Assembly: GCA_030765065.1 (NCBI GenBank)
Contig: CM060990.1
Span: 217,225,290-217,289,289 of the forward strand
Direction of reading: 5' to 3'
Source of the DNA: Deroplatys truncata
Lineage: Eukaryota; Arthropoda; Insecta; Mantodea; Mantidae
Length of the DNA stretch: 64,000 nt
The notes below the pieces were generated by a model, which did no database searches, had not been told where the DNA came from, and saw only the letters and a program-made list of their open reading frames with translations. Of the stretch, positions 1 through 11,370 are shown piece after piece. Each line of letters begins with the position of its first letter. Position 1 is the stretch's first letter. Both the position numbers and the translations under genes were made by a program.

Positions 1-590
1 TGAGAAAAAGGCATCAAGGACCGATAAGAAAGAATTATTCAAATACAGTCAAAATGAACTTGAGAATGTCCTGCTGGATGTTGGATATAAAAAGGGATGC
101 ATCAGAAAAATGGCAGGACATACAGCACACCACATTTTACATTCCTAAATAAATTGAAGTGTACTGTCATTTTAAAAAAGAAAAATGGAACCATGCACTC
201 GTCTAACAAAAGTTGAAACTTTCTTCTTTCTTGAATATTTGCTTGTGCAAAGAAGCTCTACCAACTGTGTGAAGCTGTAAAAGACATTTTAACAGATAAT
301 TTGAACAAACCACATAGTGAAGTCCCTTTTAAGACAAACTGGGAACTTGTTAGTTGGAATCATTCATGAAGTGGCATCCCAGGAGTGTCAGAAATATATG
401 CACAGGGTATTAATACAGCTCAAATAGATGTGACAGAAGGGAAAATTAGAAATTGGTTCAGTAAATTGCATGATTGTTTGAAGGAAGAGAAAGTATTGGA
501 TATTTTGAAAGATCCGTCAAGAATGTTCAGTGCAGATGAATCAGGATTTCAAATGTGTCCCAAAATTGGAAAAGTACATGGGTAACAACA
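1..590 (+). pseudogene. pogo/Jerky-like (DDE_1) transposase, N-terminal part, broken
   Basis: This is a degraded relic of a DNA-binding, cut-and-paste transposase of the pogo/Tigger/Jerky type. Around 40-150 a helix-turn-helix-like stretch (YSQNELENVLLDVGYKKGC) resembles the psq-type domain. From about 245 a CENP-B-like middle region follows with frame breaks. The clearest piece, at 385-585, reads DPSRMFSADESGFQMCPKIGKV, which matches the first catalytic aspartate block of DDE_1 transposases (D-E-T/S-G-F). The frame stops after KVHG. The next expected protein block, NLYEIK and onward, appears at 9596, so the copy was probably split by later insertions. The family assignment rests on motif recognition. 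The splitting is inference. Confidence 0.7.
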
Positions 591-1489
591 TTTTGGGGCT
601 TTGCATGAAAACAGCCGTTTTTAAGTAATTATTGTAAGTAATTTAAGTAAGTAATAGCTGTTTACAAATATGGTATCAGATTTTCTGTAACACCCACAGT
701 TTATATTTAATTGTATAATTTTGCTCCTTTTAAAATTTGTGTCTAACAATGTTCAGCAGTTGATATAATATACATCAGAGTCATTGAAAATGGCTTATCA
801 GTTGTGGTAAAATCAATATTAGCTGATGATTATGTTCACAAGGAAACAGTACATCTGTTTTAGTTTTGTTTTCAAGTGTGCTTCAGGATATATAATATAT
901 ATAGTTACAAATGCATTTAAGACAGTCTCCAAATGGTGAGCTCCTCAACAGAGTGTGTAAACAATCACAACTCATTTTGTTTCATTTGTAGTTCATTCAC
1001 TTTAAAATTAAGAAGGGAGAACATACCTCATTCATGAAAAAAGCTTACCTATCTTATTTCAGTGTCAAGTTTAGGAGAGAAAAAGAAAAAAAGAAAAAAA
1101 AAACATTGTGTCACACATTGTGTCATGTGTGTGTTTTGGGATTAAGAAAATGGATCCAGAGGAAGCAGAAGTCCTAATTTTTTTGAATTCTGATGATGTG
1201 GGTGAGAACAAACTAACCACATTGATGAGTGTAATTTTTATATGGTAAAAGCTGAGAACCATAACAAGAAAAGTATTAAAAGCATTGTATATCCAAACCT
1301 GAAATCAGGCATCAGGCCTGTACCACAGGCATGGCGAGACTGTAAGCCTGCCCCGAAGCACCTTGATGCAACCTGGATAACAAAGCTATGGAAGGGGTAG
1401 AATTTGGAAGGCAGGCGGGGTAGTGGTAAAGAACGAACTGATTCAGTGGCGTTCTATACTCTGTATTTAAAGTAAATTAAGCTTCTCCG
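591..1489. other. No recognisable gene
   Basis: AT-rich non-coding DNA with short purine and A runs near 1080. I found no coding frame or repeat structure I can name. The right edge, from about 1480, passes into the C-terminal end of the hAT relic on the - strand. Confidence 0.5.
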
Positions 1490-3400
1490 ATGTCGTTTAC
1501 ATTGAGAGATTCGAAATCAGGAATTATGTTGTTTACAGCTATACGTAACTGGTCATGAAGATGTTCGTTCGTCTCTCGGGATCTGCATTTGCTTTTTACT
1601 AATTTAATCATGGAAAATAATTATTCACAGATGTACGTTGTACAAAACATTGCTTCCATGGAAATTGCATATGATCGAAGCTTTGGATATTTATTGTTGC
1701 ACAAGATTTTAAAACATTCCACTCCTATTAAATCCTTGCATCTGATTTTCATGATTTAGTCAGACTGTAAATGAATCAGTTCCTCTTGCAGATTAATTCT
1801 GGCCTTACGTCTATGTTTAATGGATAGACATACACTGATATATCATATTTAAAAACCCTGAAACCACGAAATCTGTAATTACAAAATTCACTTTTAAGTG
1901 TTAAGAGAATACTAATGTAAATACTGAATTTATCTGAGCAGAAATTTGAAAGGAGAATTAAACATGGAAAATAGTACACCTGCCCCTCTTTCAAGTGATC
2001 TACCCAGAGTGAAAGCGTGTTTACGAACGCTTGCACTGAACTATACTTATCAACAATATTTTGATTGCATCGTTGAAGTGTAGTATTCAGCTTGTTTAAG
2101 TGCGCACATATATCGCATAAGAAAGCTAAGTCGCAGACCCAGACCTCGTTATTTAGTTCCTAAATTTCCATTCCCTAAAATAAGGAAACAATAAAATTAC
2201 AATATGGCCTTAAAGCATATGAGAATAATGTAAATGTAAAGCTAAAATAAATTGCCTTTTCTTTCATGAATCCGGGGAATGCATCTCTGAGGTCGAAGAA
2301 CCGACGTAACATTGCATCTCTGCTAAGCCATCTAACATCACACAAATACTTAATATCTTGAAACGATTCTCCCATATTTTTAAGTATACATATTTCGAAA
2401 CTGTCGGTGTTTCAAAGCACTTCCTTTTATTTTGTTCACAATACAATCCATCACTACTGTAGTGTAACTGACTTGGCACAAAGTGCTTCTTGATGCAACA
2501 GACAATGCCAATCATAAAAATTGCTCGAAATACCTTTATCGCTGAAAAAAATGTTTTAACCTTCAATCAACCCACTCTTTCCCCAACCATGGCCTTTTCT
2601 CCGTCTAATACTAATTTTGACCATTGTGAACAATATCTTTAAATACTAATTTTTAGAGCTTTAAATATCTGCTCACCAGTAGTACTGACTTTTAGTGGGA
2701 TTAAATCGAGCAAATACTCTTCAACAATAGGTTCCTTATAACACCTTGAATGAAAATGGCCAATTGAGGTGTCAGTTACATCTGTACTCTCGTCCAGTGC
2801 AAGAGAAAACTTCACAAAGTCAGCCATTTTCAAATCCATCTGTCTTATTACGTCAGCAGAAAGCACTTCAACTTTCTTTGCAATGGTTTGTCAGAAAATA
2901 TGCAAACACTCGAAATTATGGACCTGTTGAGGACATAAAATCCCAGCAATTTTTATTAAACATGTTTTAATAAATTCTTCTTCCTGAAATGTCTTAAGGT
3001 TTTTGCAATTTCCCAGGTTACAATATAACTAGCGTGATTTCTTTTCTCTGCCATAGATTGAGTCTTTGTAGTTGGTTTAGGTCCATTGTTTTCTATCAAT
3101 TTCAAAATTTCTTGGGTTCTTTCGCGTCCTGTGAACATATTGAAAATTAGCAATCTGACCTGTAGTTTAAATAAGAATTAAAGTCTCATTAAATAAAATG
3201 TTTAATAATAATAATTACAGAGCCAACTTCCCTTGTAACTTGGCATATTCAGAATGATAAGCATTGTAATGGCATTTCATGTTGAATTGCATTGCTTTGG
3301 GACATATTAAACATTTTGCATTGCCACCATCCTCAACGAAGAACTTCTCCTCCCATTCCATGAAATGTTCTGCTCTTCGAATGTTGCTTTGCAAGCGGCA
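1490..3400 (-). pseudogene. hAT-type transposase relic of the GTF2I-repeat/ZBED-like group
   Basis: Read on the - strand, pieces occur in the expected order with several frameshifts and stops. At 3366-3238 there is a C2H2-type finger (CLICPKAMQFNMKCHYNAYH). At 3150-2960 there is the ASYIVTWEIAKTL block. At 2866-2640 there is FSLALDESTDVTDT, the first catalytic-acid region, followed by LLDLIPLK. At 2375-2260 there is DVRWLSRDAMLRRFFDLR. Near 1590-1500 there is NEHLHDQLRIAV with NIIPDFESL, which is the hAT C-terminal dimerisation region. This order is typical of domesticated and free hAT proteins annotated as general transcription factor II-I repeat-like. No intact ORF remains, so it is an old fossil. 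I did not find terminal inverted repeats. Confidence 0.75.
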
Positions 3401-3529
3401 TTGCTAGCCGCCACTGTTTGAGACGTACTGACCACGCTGACATGAGTAGGAGGTGGAGGTGCGGGAGAAGCTACGGAGGGGTAGTGCGCGAGTCAACTGA
3501 AGCTCAAATTGACTTGCGAAGCACTGTTT

Positions 3530-4030
3530 CGCCATGGCTGCTGTACCACATGGACCAAGCAGTCCTGTACCTAACCCACCCGTTACTCTACAATTATCAT
3601 CATTGTCATCCAATTCTGCAGACACTGCTGAAATTTCGATGTCCACAGAAGAGCTGAAACCAGGGTTGTTTACCCAAGATGAACTAAATGACTCAGTAAG
3701 AGATCTGGGTCTCTTGAAGGATTTGTAACAAATGTTGGGTTCTTCTTTAAAGGAGAAAAGACTGCTAGCTCCTGGTACAGTGTTCTCCTGGTGTTGAACA
3801 AGAGAAGAGGAGTTTCATGAGTACTATACTGTAAATGGGCCTCTTGTTTACTTTAATAGCATTGAAGGTGTAGTATCAAAATATGGAATATCATACAATA
3901 ATAACGAATGGAAGATATTTATTAATGGAACACAAAATATCAAAGCTGTACTCCACACATTACCAATAAGTTTCGATACCAGTAGGGTATTCTTACATCT
4001 TGAAGGAAAACCAGATAGATATTTTATTTC
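3530..4030 (+). pseudogene. Unnamed multi-copy arthropod family ('family X'), 5' part
   Basis: An open stretch from 3534 (MAAVPHGPSSPVP and onward) runs into LNDSVRDLGLLKDL. After a stop at 3728 it continues in the same sense as SSLKEKRLLAPGTVF, then YNNNEWKIFINGTQNIKAVL near 3900-3950. I recognise this order from a repeated, poorly named protein family common in arthropod genomes. I do not know a formal name or a proven function. The same protein resumes at about 8470. A LINE on the opposite strand lies between the halves. Stops and frameshifts make this copy non-functional. The nature of the family (transposase-associated or captured gene) is open. Confidence 0.5.
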
Positions 4031-4311
4031 ACTTCGTTAGTTACATAAATTAATTCTCATATAAGTTCTATAATACATAATTTTATCTCTACACATTACC
4101 CTTTACATATCATTTTCTCTTTCACTAAGTTGCTGCATCACTAAGGGCCCGCAAACATCCAACACCATGGTTGTCGAGTTATTGGGTCCTATTTAATTTT
4201 ATGATTCAACAATCTACATTTTCTTTCTATTCCCTATTTCTAATTTTTTTCAGCCATTTATTTCTCACTACACCTAAATATTTTCCTATTTCAAATAAAC
4301 TTTCCTTGGAT

Positions 4312-4970
4312 TTAACTCTTTAACTTCCTTTTACCTATAATTTCATTTGGTAATCTAGACCAATTGTTTCTTTGCAATCTTTTCCTCATATTCATTGTTC
4401 CTTCACATTCTAACATTAAATGCCAATAATTATTAAATTTGCTATTACATAATGGGCATTTGCCTTTATTTTCTCCTCCTGTGCCTTTTAACCTCACCAC
4501 CCCTGACCTAGCCCATGCAAAGCCCTCTCTTGCCATTTTATTTCAAACACCAACATAGTTTTCTCTTTTCCATGTCCTTTTAATCTCTGTATGTACATAT
4601 AATGATCTTTTTGAATTAAAACTACCAATTATTTCCTGTCTTACCCCATTAGGTGAGGCTCTTGGTAGACCCAGAATTATTTTACAAAAGCTCCTATGCA
4701 CTTTATTTACCTGTTCCCACTGCTCAAATCTCTGCACCATACAGCATTTTAGCCTCAAGTACTGCTCCATATACTGTTTCTATCCATTTTACGTGCATCC
4801 CAGGTATTTTATCTAAACATGCTCTAATAACTTTCATTGCCACCTTTCCTTTTGCTAAAACCTGTTTCTTTTGTTCTCTCCATCTACCGTTGCTACTTAG
4901 TCTTACTCCCAAATAATCAAAATTTCCGACAACCTCAATTAAGGTAACCTTTCGAACTCCATTTTTCATC
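4312..4970 (-). pseudogene. LINE A C-terminal region with CCHC-type knuckle
   Basis: After the RT come frames at 4969-4724, 4770-4543 and 4536-4312. They read VRLSSNGRWREQKKQVLAKGKVAM, then FCKIILGLPRASPNGV, then GFAWARSGV and CPLCNSKFNNYWHLMLEC. The last is a C-x2-C...H-x4-C knuckle usual at the end of this kind of LINE protein. The same order occurs in the copies at 14.1-15.2 kb and 53.6-54.6 kb, which supports it as part of the element. Frame changes show decay. Confidence 0.75.
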
Positions 4971-6480
4971 CTTTCTCAACTTATTACCCTTTTTAAATAC
5001 CATTATTTTTGTTTTGCTTGTATTAACCCTAAGGCTCCTCTTGTTACAAAAACTCTCTATTGCTCCAATTACTTTGTTTAATCCCACAGTGTTTATTGAT
5101 CCTGCAACCAAATCATCTGCAAATAGTAACCCTGGTATCTCCTCATTCCCAATTATTGGAGAGTGGCTATTTTCAAACTTAATTATCTCTAGAATATAAT
5201 CAATGATCAAATTAAATAATATAGGGCTTAACTTGCAGCCTTGCCTTAAACTTATACAATTTTTAATCTCCTTCGTCCTTACATTTTTATCAAACCTTAT
5301 ACAAAAATTATTATTTTCATATATTGTTTGTATTGTTCTTATACACTTGTTACTCATTCTTTTCATACCCAATTTGGGCCATAAGGCTTCCCTATTTATT
5401 GTATCGAAGGCTTTTTCTAAATTAACAAATAAGATATATAATCTTCCCCTTTTGTTTGATAAATATTTATTAACCATTGAAGATATTATAAAAATATTGT
5501 CTATTGCTCTCTTGTTTTTCTGAAATCCCACCTGGAGATCAGATACTTTTCCCTCTTGCTCCACCCAACTTTGCACTCATTCAGCCAAAACCCCTGTATA
5601 AACTTTACCTAACCTGATAACAAACTAATCCCCCTATAATTTTCTGGGTTATTCACCTCCCCTTTATTCTTAAATATTGGCACCACTACTGCTGTTTTCC
5701 AACTCCTAGGTAGCTTCCCCTTCAAAGATTGCATTTAATATCCTAACCAGCAATTTTAATCGATTTTCATTTAGACTCCAAGATTTCCAAAACTCCCCTG
5801 GTATGCCATCAATACTGCATGCTTTGTCCCTTTTCAATCTTTTAATTTGTTCCCTCACTTCCCCTACTTCTATCGGCTTATCCAATTGCTCAACATAATT
5901 GTTGTTTTCCATTACCCAAATTGTTTGGTTATAATGTTGCCCTCCTAGCAAATTTTTAAAATACTTGAACCATTCTTCCACACTTATATTATTTTCTCTT
6001 GCTGTAACCTTATACATTCTTTTCACGAAAATCCATATTGTTTTGCTATCATTTGCTTTTGCTGCCTCATGTAACTTTATACTCATTTTCTCTGCCCATT
6101 CTCTCCTCTTTACTTCCAACAAGTTTCTGTATCCCCATCTTGCAATCAAAAACTCCTCTCTTTCCTTTTGCCCTTCTTCCTGCCTCCACCTTCTTAGTTC
6201 CCCTAAAACTCTTTGTTTTGCCCTCCTACATTCTTCATCGTACCATCCCTTCTGTTTCCCATCTATACAGTCTTTCACTTTCATCCTTACACCTGCATAT
6301 TTTACTAACATTTCTACCTTTAAAACTGCTTCGTCCGTTTTATTTTCTTTCAGCAATTCTTCTACCTCTTTCTCCCTTATTACCCCTATGTCTGACCCTA
6401 ATTCCTTCATAAAAACTTCTGCCTCCTCACCCCTCCTTTTATATTTATCAATATTAACTCCTCCTTTATGTTCTCGTTTT
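4935..6480 (-). pseudogene. LINE A reverse transcriptase domain
   Basis: The 6650-5706 frame carries the linker and the first RT block (IKRLKRDKACSIDGIPGEFWK, about 5870-5790). The 5576-4935 frame carries LEKAFDTINREALWPKL, SLRQGCKLSPILFNLIID and GLLFADDLV. The F-A-D-D box holds the catalytic aspartates. Blocks line up with LINE RTs of the APE class. A frameshift near 5700-5580 separates the two frames. The ORF on the other strand over this region is a shadow. Confidence 0.88.
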
Positions 6481-7290
6481 AGTTCACTCTTATATGTACT
6501 TATAAAACTTAGCCTCAATGGGAAATGATTACTAGAACATAATGTATTCAAGACTTCAAAATCCGCAATGTTTATATCTAAGACTATTGAGTAGAACATA
6601 TAGTCAACCACACTCTGACCATTATAATTAACACAAGTAAAAACCCCCATTTCATTTTACCCTTTTACCCCATTACAGATCTCCATATTGGACTCCTCAC
6701 AAAATTACACCAACTTCTTTCCTTCACCATTCATTACTTTATCTTTACTCATTCTTCTTACCATCTCTTTTTCTCCCCCCATTAATTCATACTCAGGATC
6801 TATTAGCTTTATTTGACTTAATCCTACTCTGGCATTAAAATCACCCATTATCATGAAGCTACTGTCCAGGTATCTGTTTGATAACTCCTCAATATCCTGT
6901 CCAATTAAATTAAATAAGTTTGGATTATAAAAATCCGAGGCACTTGGCGGGTTATATACCACTGCAAGACGTATCTCTTTCTTCTCCCCTGTTACACTTA
7001 ATACACACCACAACACTGAGTTTTCTCCCAAATCTTTACACACTTTCACTTTACATTTCAAATCTTTCCTAACAAATAACCCTAACCCACCTGACATTCG
7101 TCCTCTTTCACTCTTCATTGTTCCATCTTTCCCATAGGACTCAAAGTCGCTTATTTCCACATGAAAGTCGTTTGCCAACCAAGGCTCTACCACCCCATCA
7201 CATCACCTAATCTTAAGATCTGCATTATTTCTCTATTCTTTAACTTTTCAAACAATCCTTGCACATTCCAGAATATAACCCCCAATGCCT
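6480..7290 (-). pseudogene. LINE A AP endonuclease domain
   Basis: The domain nicks target DNA to prime reverse transcription. Near 7290-7250 the frame opens with FWNVQGLFEKL, the usual start of the endonuclease fold. It continues after a stop with SGGLGLFVRKDLK, AVVYNPPSASDF and MIMGDFNARVG (the catalytic GDFNA block) in the 7193-6705 frame. It ends in the next frame with SVVDYMFYS and SNHFPL (about 6600-6520), which match the SVIDY and SDHFP motifs. A frameshift and stop near 6700-6650 break it. The SNH replaces the usual SDH. Confidence 0.8.
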
Positions 7291-7819
7291 TTTGCTATAC
7301 CGAACTCTTCCTCTCAAACCTGAATTCCTGTAATTTGGCCTTGCTTCTTGTCAATCGAAATCGAAAGGTGTCTGGCCTTGCATTCCCTCTTCCACCAGTA
7401 TGATGCTTCCTGCTGGTGAAGAGAATATGTTGGGCTCCATCTCATCCCTTTCACTTGGTCTCGTGATTATCTCCAATGGCAGCCTTCGTGTATCCTCTCT
7501 CAGCTGTTTTTCCATCTTGCTTGCCTGCCTGCCTGGTGACGTCATCGACTCCCTTCGCCTTGTCTCGCCATGAAAGCTACTTGTCCCGCTCCTTTTCTTT
7601 CCCCTGGCTTCTTCTTCCTGTCCTCTGGTTCGTGAATTTTCTGAAGACTCACTCCAACTTATTTGGCGGATATCCTGTTTTCTGTCGTTGATCCATAGGT
7701 GTAATCCTCGTACATATGCCTTGTCTCATCTAGCTCTAGCCTTTTTCATCTCATTAATATGCTTCTTAATTCTCTCTCTTTTTATCCATAATCTTGTTCC
7801 ACAAATAATCTTGTCCCTT

Positions 7820-8134
7820 TTAGTTTTTTTTAGCACTACTTAAAATTGTCCATTTTATTTTCATCATTGCCAACTTGACTATTACCGGTCTTGGGTTCGT
7901 GCCTCTTCTTCCCACTCTAAAAATGTCTATTATTTCCCAGCCACCCAACATTATTTCTAATTTATCTTGAACAATTTCCTCCACTTTCTCCCAGATTCTT
8001 TTCCCTCTTGTTTCCTCAATTCCAAATATTATAACATTCATTCTTCTCCTCCTTTCTTCGGCTCTCTCCAACTGTATCATTTGTCTATTACATTTATAAA
8101 TTCCGTATTCACCTCGTGCTCGAAACTCGCCCAC
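7820..8134 (-). CDS. LINE A ORF1 middle segment, RRM-like
   Basis: This is the continuation of ORF1 in another frame. After a charged helix (LERAEERRRRMN) comes NVIIFGIEET, then DIFRVGRRGTNPRPVIVKL. That pattern (R-x-NVIIFGI...E, then I...RVGR...RPVIVKL) is typical of the RRM-like, nucleic-acid-binding domain in LINE ORF1 proteins. It overlaps the 2A-bearing segment by about 57 bases in a different frame, which I read as a single frameshift. Downstream, about 7820-7300 on the - strand, ORF1 continues as arginine-rich fragments with stops. Confidence 0.6.
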   Translation of the reverse strand: MGEFRARGEYGIYKCNRQMIQLERAEERRRRMNVIIFGIEETRGKRIWEKVEEIVQDKLEIMLGGWEIIDIFRVGRRGTNPRPVIVKLAMMKIKWTILSSAKKN

Positions 8135-8421
8135 CTTGATTTTATCGTGTCGAATTGCTTTATTATTTTATCCTCAATTCTCTTCTCCATTCCTTTGAGG
8201 TTTGATATTTCTTCTATGATACCTTTCAACATTTCCATAATTTGTTCCATTTCTGGTCCTGGGTTTAGATCCACTCCTCCAATCACTAACGTAATAATTA
8301 TCACCAACACATACCACTTCACCATTGCATTTAACTCTACCAAACTCTTTCTTCCCAAAATACGTCCTCCACCATTAAATAGGCCTATTCTGGCTCTATA
8401 AGCTTCCGACTGTACTCCCAT
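8077..8421 (-). CDS. LINE A ORF1 N-terminus with hydrophobic segment and 2A-like motif
   Basis: The 114-residue frame begins MGVQSEAYRAR. A hydrophobic stretch (about residues 33-48, VKWYVLVIIITLVIGG) is followed by VDLNPGP at residues 50-56 (DNA 8274-8254). This matches the core of 2A oligopeptides (D-V/I-E-x-N-P-G-P), where ribosomes skip a peptide bond between the last G and P. 2A-like sequences are known at the start of some APE-type LINE proteins, where they can release a signal-like peptide. A coiled-coil-prone stretch follows (ISNLKGMEKRIEDKII). The usual glutamate is aspartate here, so activity is not assured. The frame shifts into the next segment near 8100. Confidence 0.7.
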   Translation of the reverse strand: MGVQSEAYRARIGLFNGGGRILGRKSLVELNAMVKWYVLVIIITLVIGGVDLNPGPEMEQIMEMLKGIIEEISNLKGMEKRIEDKIIKQFDTIKSRWASFEHEVNTEFINVIDK

Positions 8422-8469
8422 TCTTTATCTGTGCTGGAGCTCGTCATACACGTCCATCTCCTCTCGTTT

Positions 8470-9380
8470 CTTGGCAGCGACTCATGAAGGAAAACTATAA
8501 AACCCTTGCAATGGTATTAATGGCAATTAAGTATTCAGAGCATGAATCTGTAATATGTGGTAATCTAAAAGTTACAGGAATGTTTCTTGGACAACAGTCA
8601 GGCTACACAAAATATTCCTGCTTCCTCTGCCTATGGGATAGTCGTGGGTGTAATTTACATTGTATTAGAAAGGAATGGCCAGCTAGAACAACAGTGGATA
8701 CAGGAAACTGTATTATAAGAGCATGTTTGGTGAAACGAGAAAAAAAATAATTGTGCTACCTTTCCATATAGAATTCAGGATCGTGAAACAATTTGTAAAC
8801 GAATTTAATAAAGATGGTAAATGTTTTAAGTATATCTGTCAGAAATTCTGTTTTGTCTGATGCTAAACTGAAAAAAGGAATCTTTGTGGAACCTTGGATT
8901 AGGAACCTTATGACAGATGAATGATTTGAGGATTTGATGACCTCTGAGGAAAGACTAGCTTGGATGGGAGTCACGAATGTGATAAATGTTTTTTTTTTGG
9001 GGAACAGGAAGCACTCAATTCCAAGAAATTAGTGGAGGATGTTGAAGGCTATGAAAAGTTTAGGTTGTAATATATGAGTATCAAGTTACATTTCCTTCAT
9101 AGCCATCTTGACTTTTTCCCTGAAAACTTGGGATTATACTAAGGAACATGGGGAGTGGTTCCATCAAGATATGAAAGAGAGAAAAAGGCGTTATCAGGGT
9201 AGGTGAAATTTGTGATGTTGACTATTGCTCGTCTATGAAGGGACAATTTGGAGTCGTAATACATCAGGATATCATGAAGATAATGCTTCTGCAGCAAAAG
9301 GAAGCAAGTTTGTCATAGAATGTATATCCTGGACTTGCCAGTGTGGAAATGAATTTTATATGTTGAGAAAGTAATAAGTA
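8470..9380 (+). pseudogene. Unnamed multi-copy arthropod family ('family X'), 3' part
   Basis: This is the continuation of the protein begun at 3530. The 8484-8750 frame reads MKENYKTLAM, VICGNLKVTGMFLGQQ and GYTKYSCFLCLWDSR, then EWPAR. After frame breaks, IVLPPFHIEF (about 8750) and SIKLHFLHSHLDFFPENLG (about 9075-9135) follow. The C-x2-C pattern and the SHLDFFP block are shared by copies I recall in many arthropods. I cannot assign a biochemical role. Frameshifts and stops show it is broken, and the LINE between 4050 and 8440 has split it. Confidence 0.55.
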
Positions 9381-9595
9381 AATTGTTTTCTGGATTGATT
9401 TCATTTTAAGGTAGTTATAGTTACTTTTCTGCACTTAATTTCTTCAACTTCACTATAAATGATTTTGTAAAATTCTGTAAAATCCTTACGTGATACATAA
9501 AATCGGACTTCAGATTCATAAACCAGGAGGCAAATGTACATTACAATCACCTATCAGAACTAAAAGCTTTCACAAAAAATAAAATTTTGTAACTG

Positions 9596-11370
9596 TGGCA
9601 TTTGAGCCAATTTCTTATAAAGAACTTGTATGAAATCAAGTGTGACAAAAAACAGTCTGTAACAGTTCCTGACACTTTTATTGCCTGTGGTTCAATAGAA
9701 CCCCCAATGGTTATGTTCCCTCTCCAAAGAATGTCTAAGGACATATCTGCAAACTTAATGAAACTTGGGGAATTGGCAGATCAAGAAATCGCTTGATAAC
9801 AGAAGTAATTTATAATGAATATATTTCAAAAGTGTTCATTCCTGGTTGAAAAGCCCACATGTCAAGTTTTCAATTCTTTTAGTTATGGATGCCCACAAGT
9901 CACATGTTACATACAATGTCTCTAAATTTTGTTCTGAGAATGGCATTCTACAGTTTGCATGGTAATCAAATGTCATGCACATTCTGCAAATCTGCAGAAG
10001 TATCAAGTTTTCAGGCCACTTAAGGCTTTTTGGGCAAAAACAGTTATGATTGGAAACAAAAAAGTGACAATAAAGTTGTATTAGAAGCAACATTTGGTGC
10101 TCTGCTTGAAAATGTATTTACTGAAAAAGTAACCCCTAACAGTTATCCAAAATAGGTTTTGAAAATGTGCATTGTCACCATTTAATGCAGATTCAGTTGA
10201 CTACAGTAGTGCATGTCAAGCAGAACAAGGCAGTGCCCTCCAGAAATTACTGGCACAGAAGCCTTTGTGAAATCTCTAGGTTTTGGAGTTGATCATTTGT
10301 TATATATTGAGTTAGTTATGAAAAGAGGTCAAGCAGAGGAGTTCTGCAAATGTGAATCATCTGGCTGGCATGGAAGTCTTGAAGCATAGAGCTCTTTGAG
10401 GTTTGGAAATTTACTCATATTTAAGGTGTGTTCTGTTTGGAGAAAGAAGCCAAATAGTGGAACCACTTAATACTACCACTGGCCATGCATGAGTCAACAG
10501 AAGTGTCTTCCTTTCCTTCAGTCATGGTCGTGCATGCTAATGTAAATAAATCTTAACTCAACCATTCATCTACAGCATCAGAATCTTTCTACAATAACTC
10601 CAGAACATTATACAGCTAAAGTTCACACATCATGTTCTTTTAGAGTTTCCTCTACCTTAACTCCAGGAATGGTGAAAATCAAAACACAGCATATCAAGTA
10701 AAAGAAATCAGTCCTGCTTCTGGAAACTATTTATTGTGGCCAACTGAATCGCCTATAAAAGAATATGAAGGAGAGAGAAACTGCCACAACATCAAAAAAG
10801 TTGTTAGAAAAGAAAAAGGAGACACAATTGGAGTGGAAAGAGAAAAGAGAAATTGCGTAAAATGGAAATGAAACAGAATAAAATGAAATCGGTTGAAAGC
10901 AATGAATCTAAAACATGGCCATCAGTGAAGAAAAACTTGCAAGAAATTCTGATGACTTCACCAGAATCTTGACGAATCATGGGAAGAAAGTGATGACATC
11001 CATAATAACCATCAAACACTTTTCAACTGCAAGTGAAAATGAAGAAATTAATTCTCAAAATAAAGCAGATAAAAATTAAGGAACAGAGACTTTGTATGTG
11101 TTAAATTCTTGAGTGAGAAGGATTATGAATATTCCTTTGTATTGTTCAGGTTGCAGATGATATAAAAGTTATGGGGTTGGAAGTATGTAATAACAGGGGA
11201 CCATATTTGTCCTAAGGTAATGAAAATTACATTAGTACAGTCCAGATTAATGATATATTAAAGAAGTTACTGACACCTATTATGGATGCTTCAGGAGAAA
11301 AGTACATGTATATGTTTAAGGAGGCAGTTAAAGCTGGAAAGATTGATTAATGGATTCTCATAGTCAAGAT
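9596..11370 (+). pseudogene. pogo/Jerky-like (DDE_1) transposase, C-terminal part, broken
   Basis: The frame at 9602-9796 reads NLYEIKCDKKQSVTVPDTFIACGSIEPPMVMFP, the block that follows the first catalytic aspartate. Near 9880-9960 come FSILLVMDAHKSHVT and FCSENGILQFAW, the second aspartate block (usually D-G-H-x-S-H). Later, 10200-10330 and 10780-11130 resemble the charged tail of these proteins. Together with 1-590 this accounts for most of one transposase. Frame breaks and stops are common. The tail end is approximate. Confidence 0.65.

Larger units (their letters stand above)
4050..8440 (-). mobile_element. LINE A: nearly full-length APE-type non-LTR retrotransposon, frameshifted
   Basis: On the - strand the order is ORF1 with a 2A-like N-terminus (8421-7820), AP-type endonuclease (about 7290-6480), reverse transcriptase (about 5830-4990) and a C-terminal C-x2-C...H...C knuckle (about 4460-4400). 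Several frameshifts separate the blocks, so it is dead. The layout fits the Jockey/CR1/I group of APE-type LINEs. I cannot fix the clade without a tree. It sits inside the unnamed family X gene. The outer edges are approximate because I could not identify the target-site duplication. Three other copies related to it lie in the window (13965-15292, 41797-43720, 53093-54788). Confidence 0.85.

Noticed and set aside
6038-6528. Long hydrophobic frames on the + strand (and similar ones at 5014-5523 and 7967-8401)
   Set aside because: They are antisense shadows of the LINE A proteins on the - strand.
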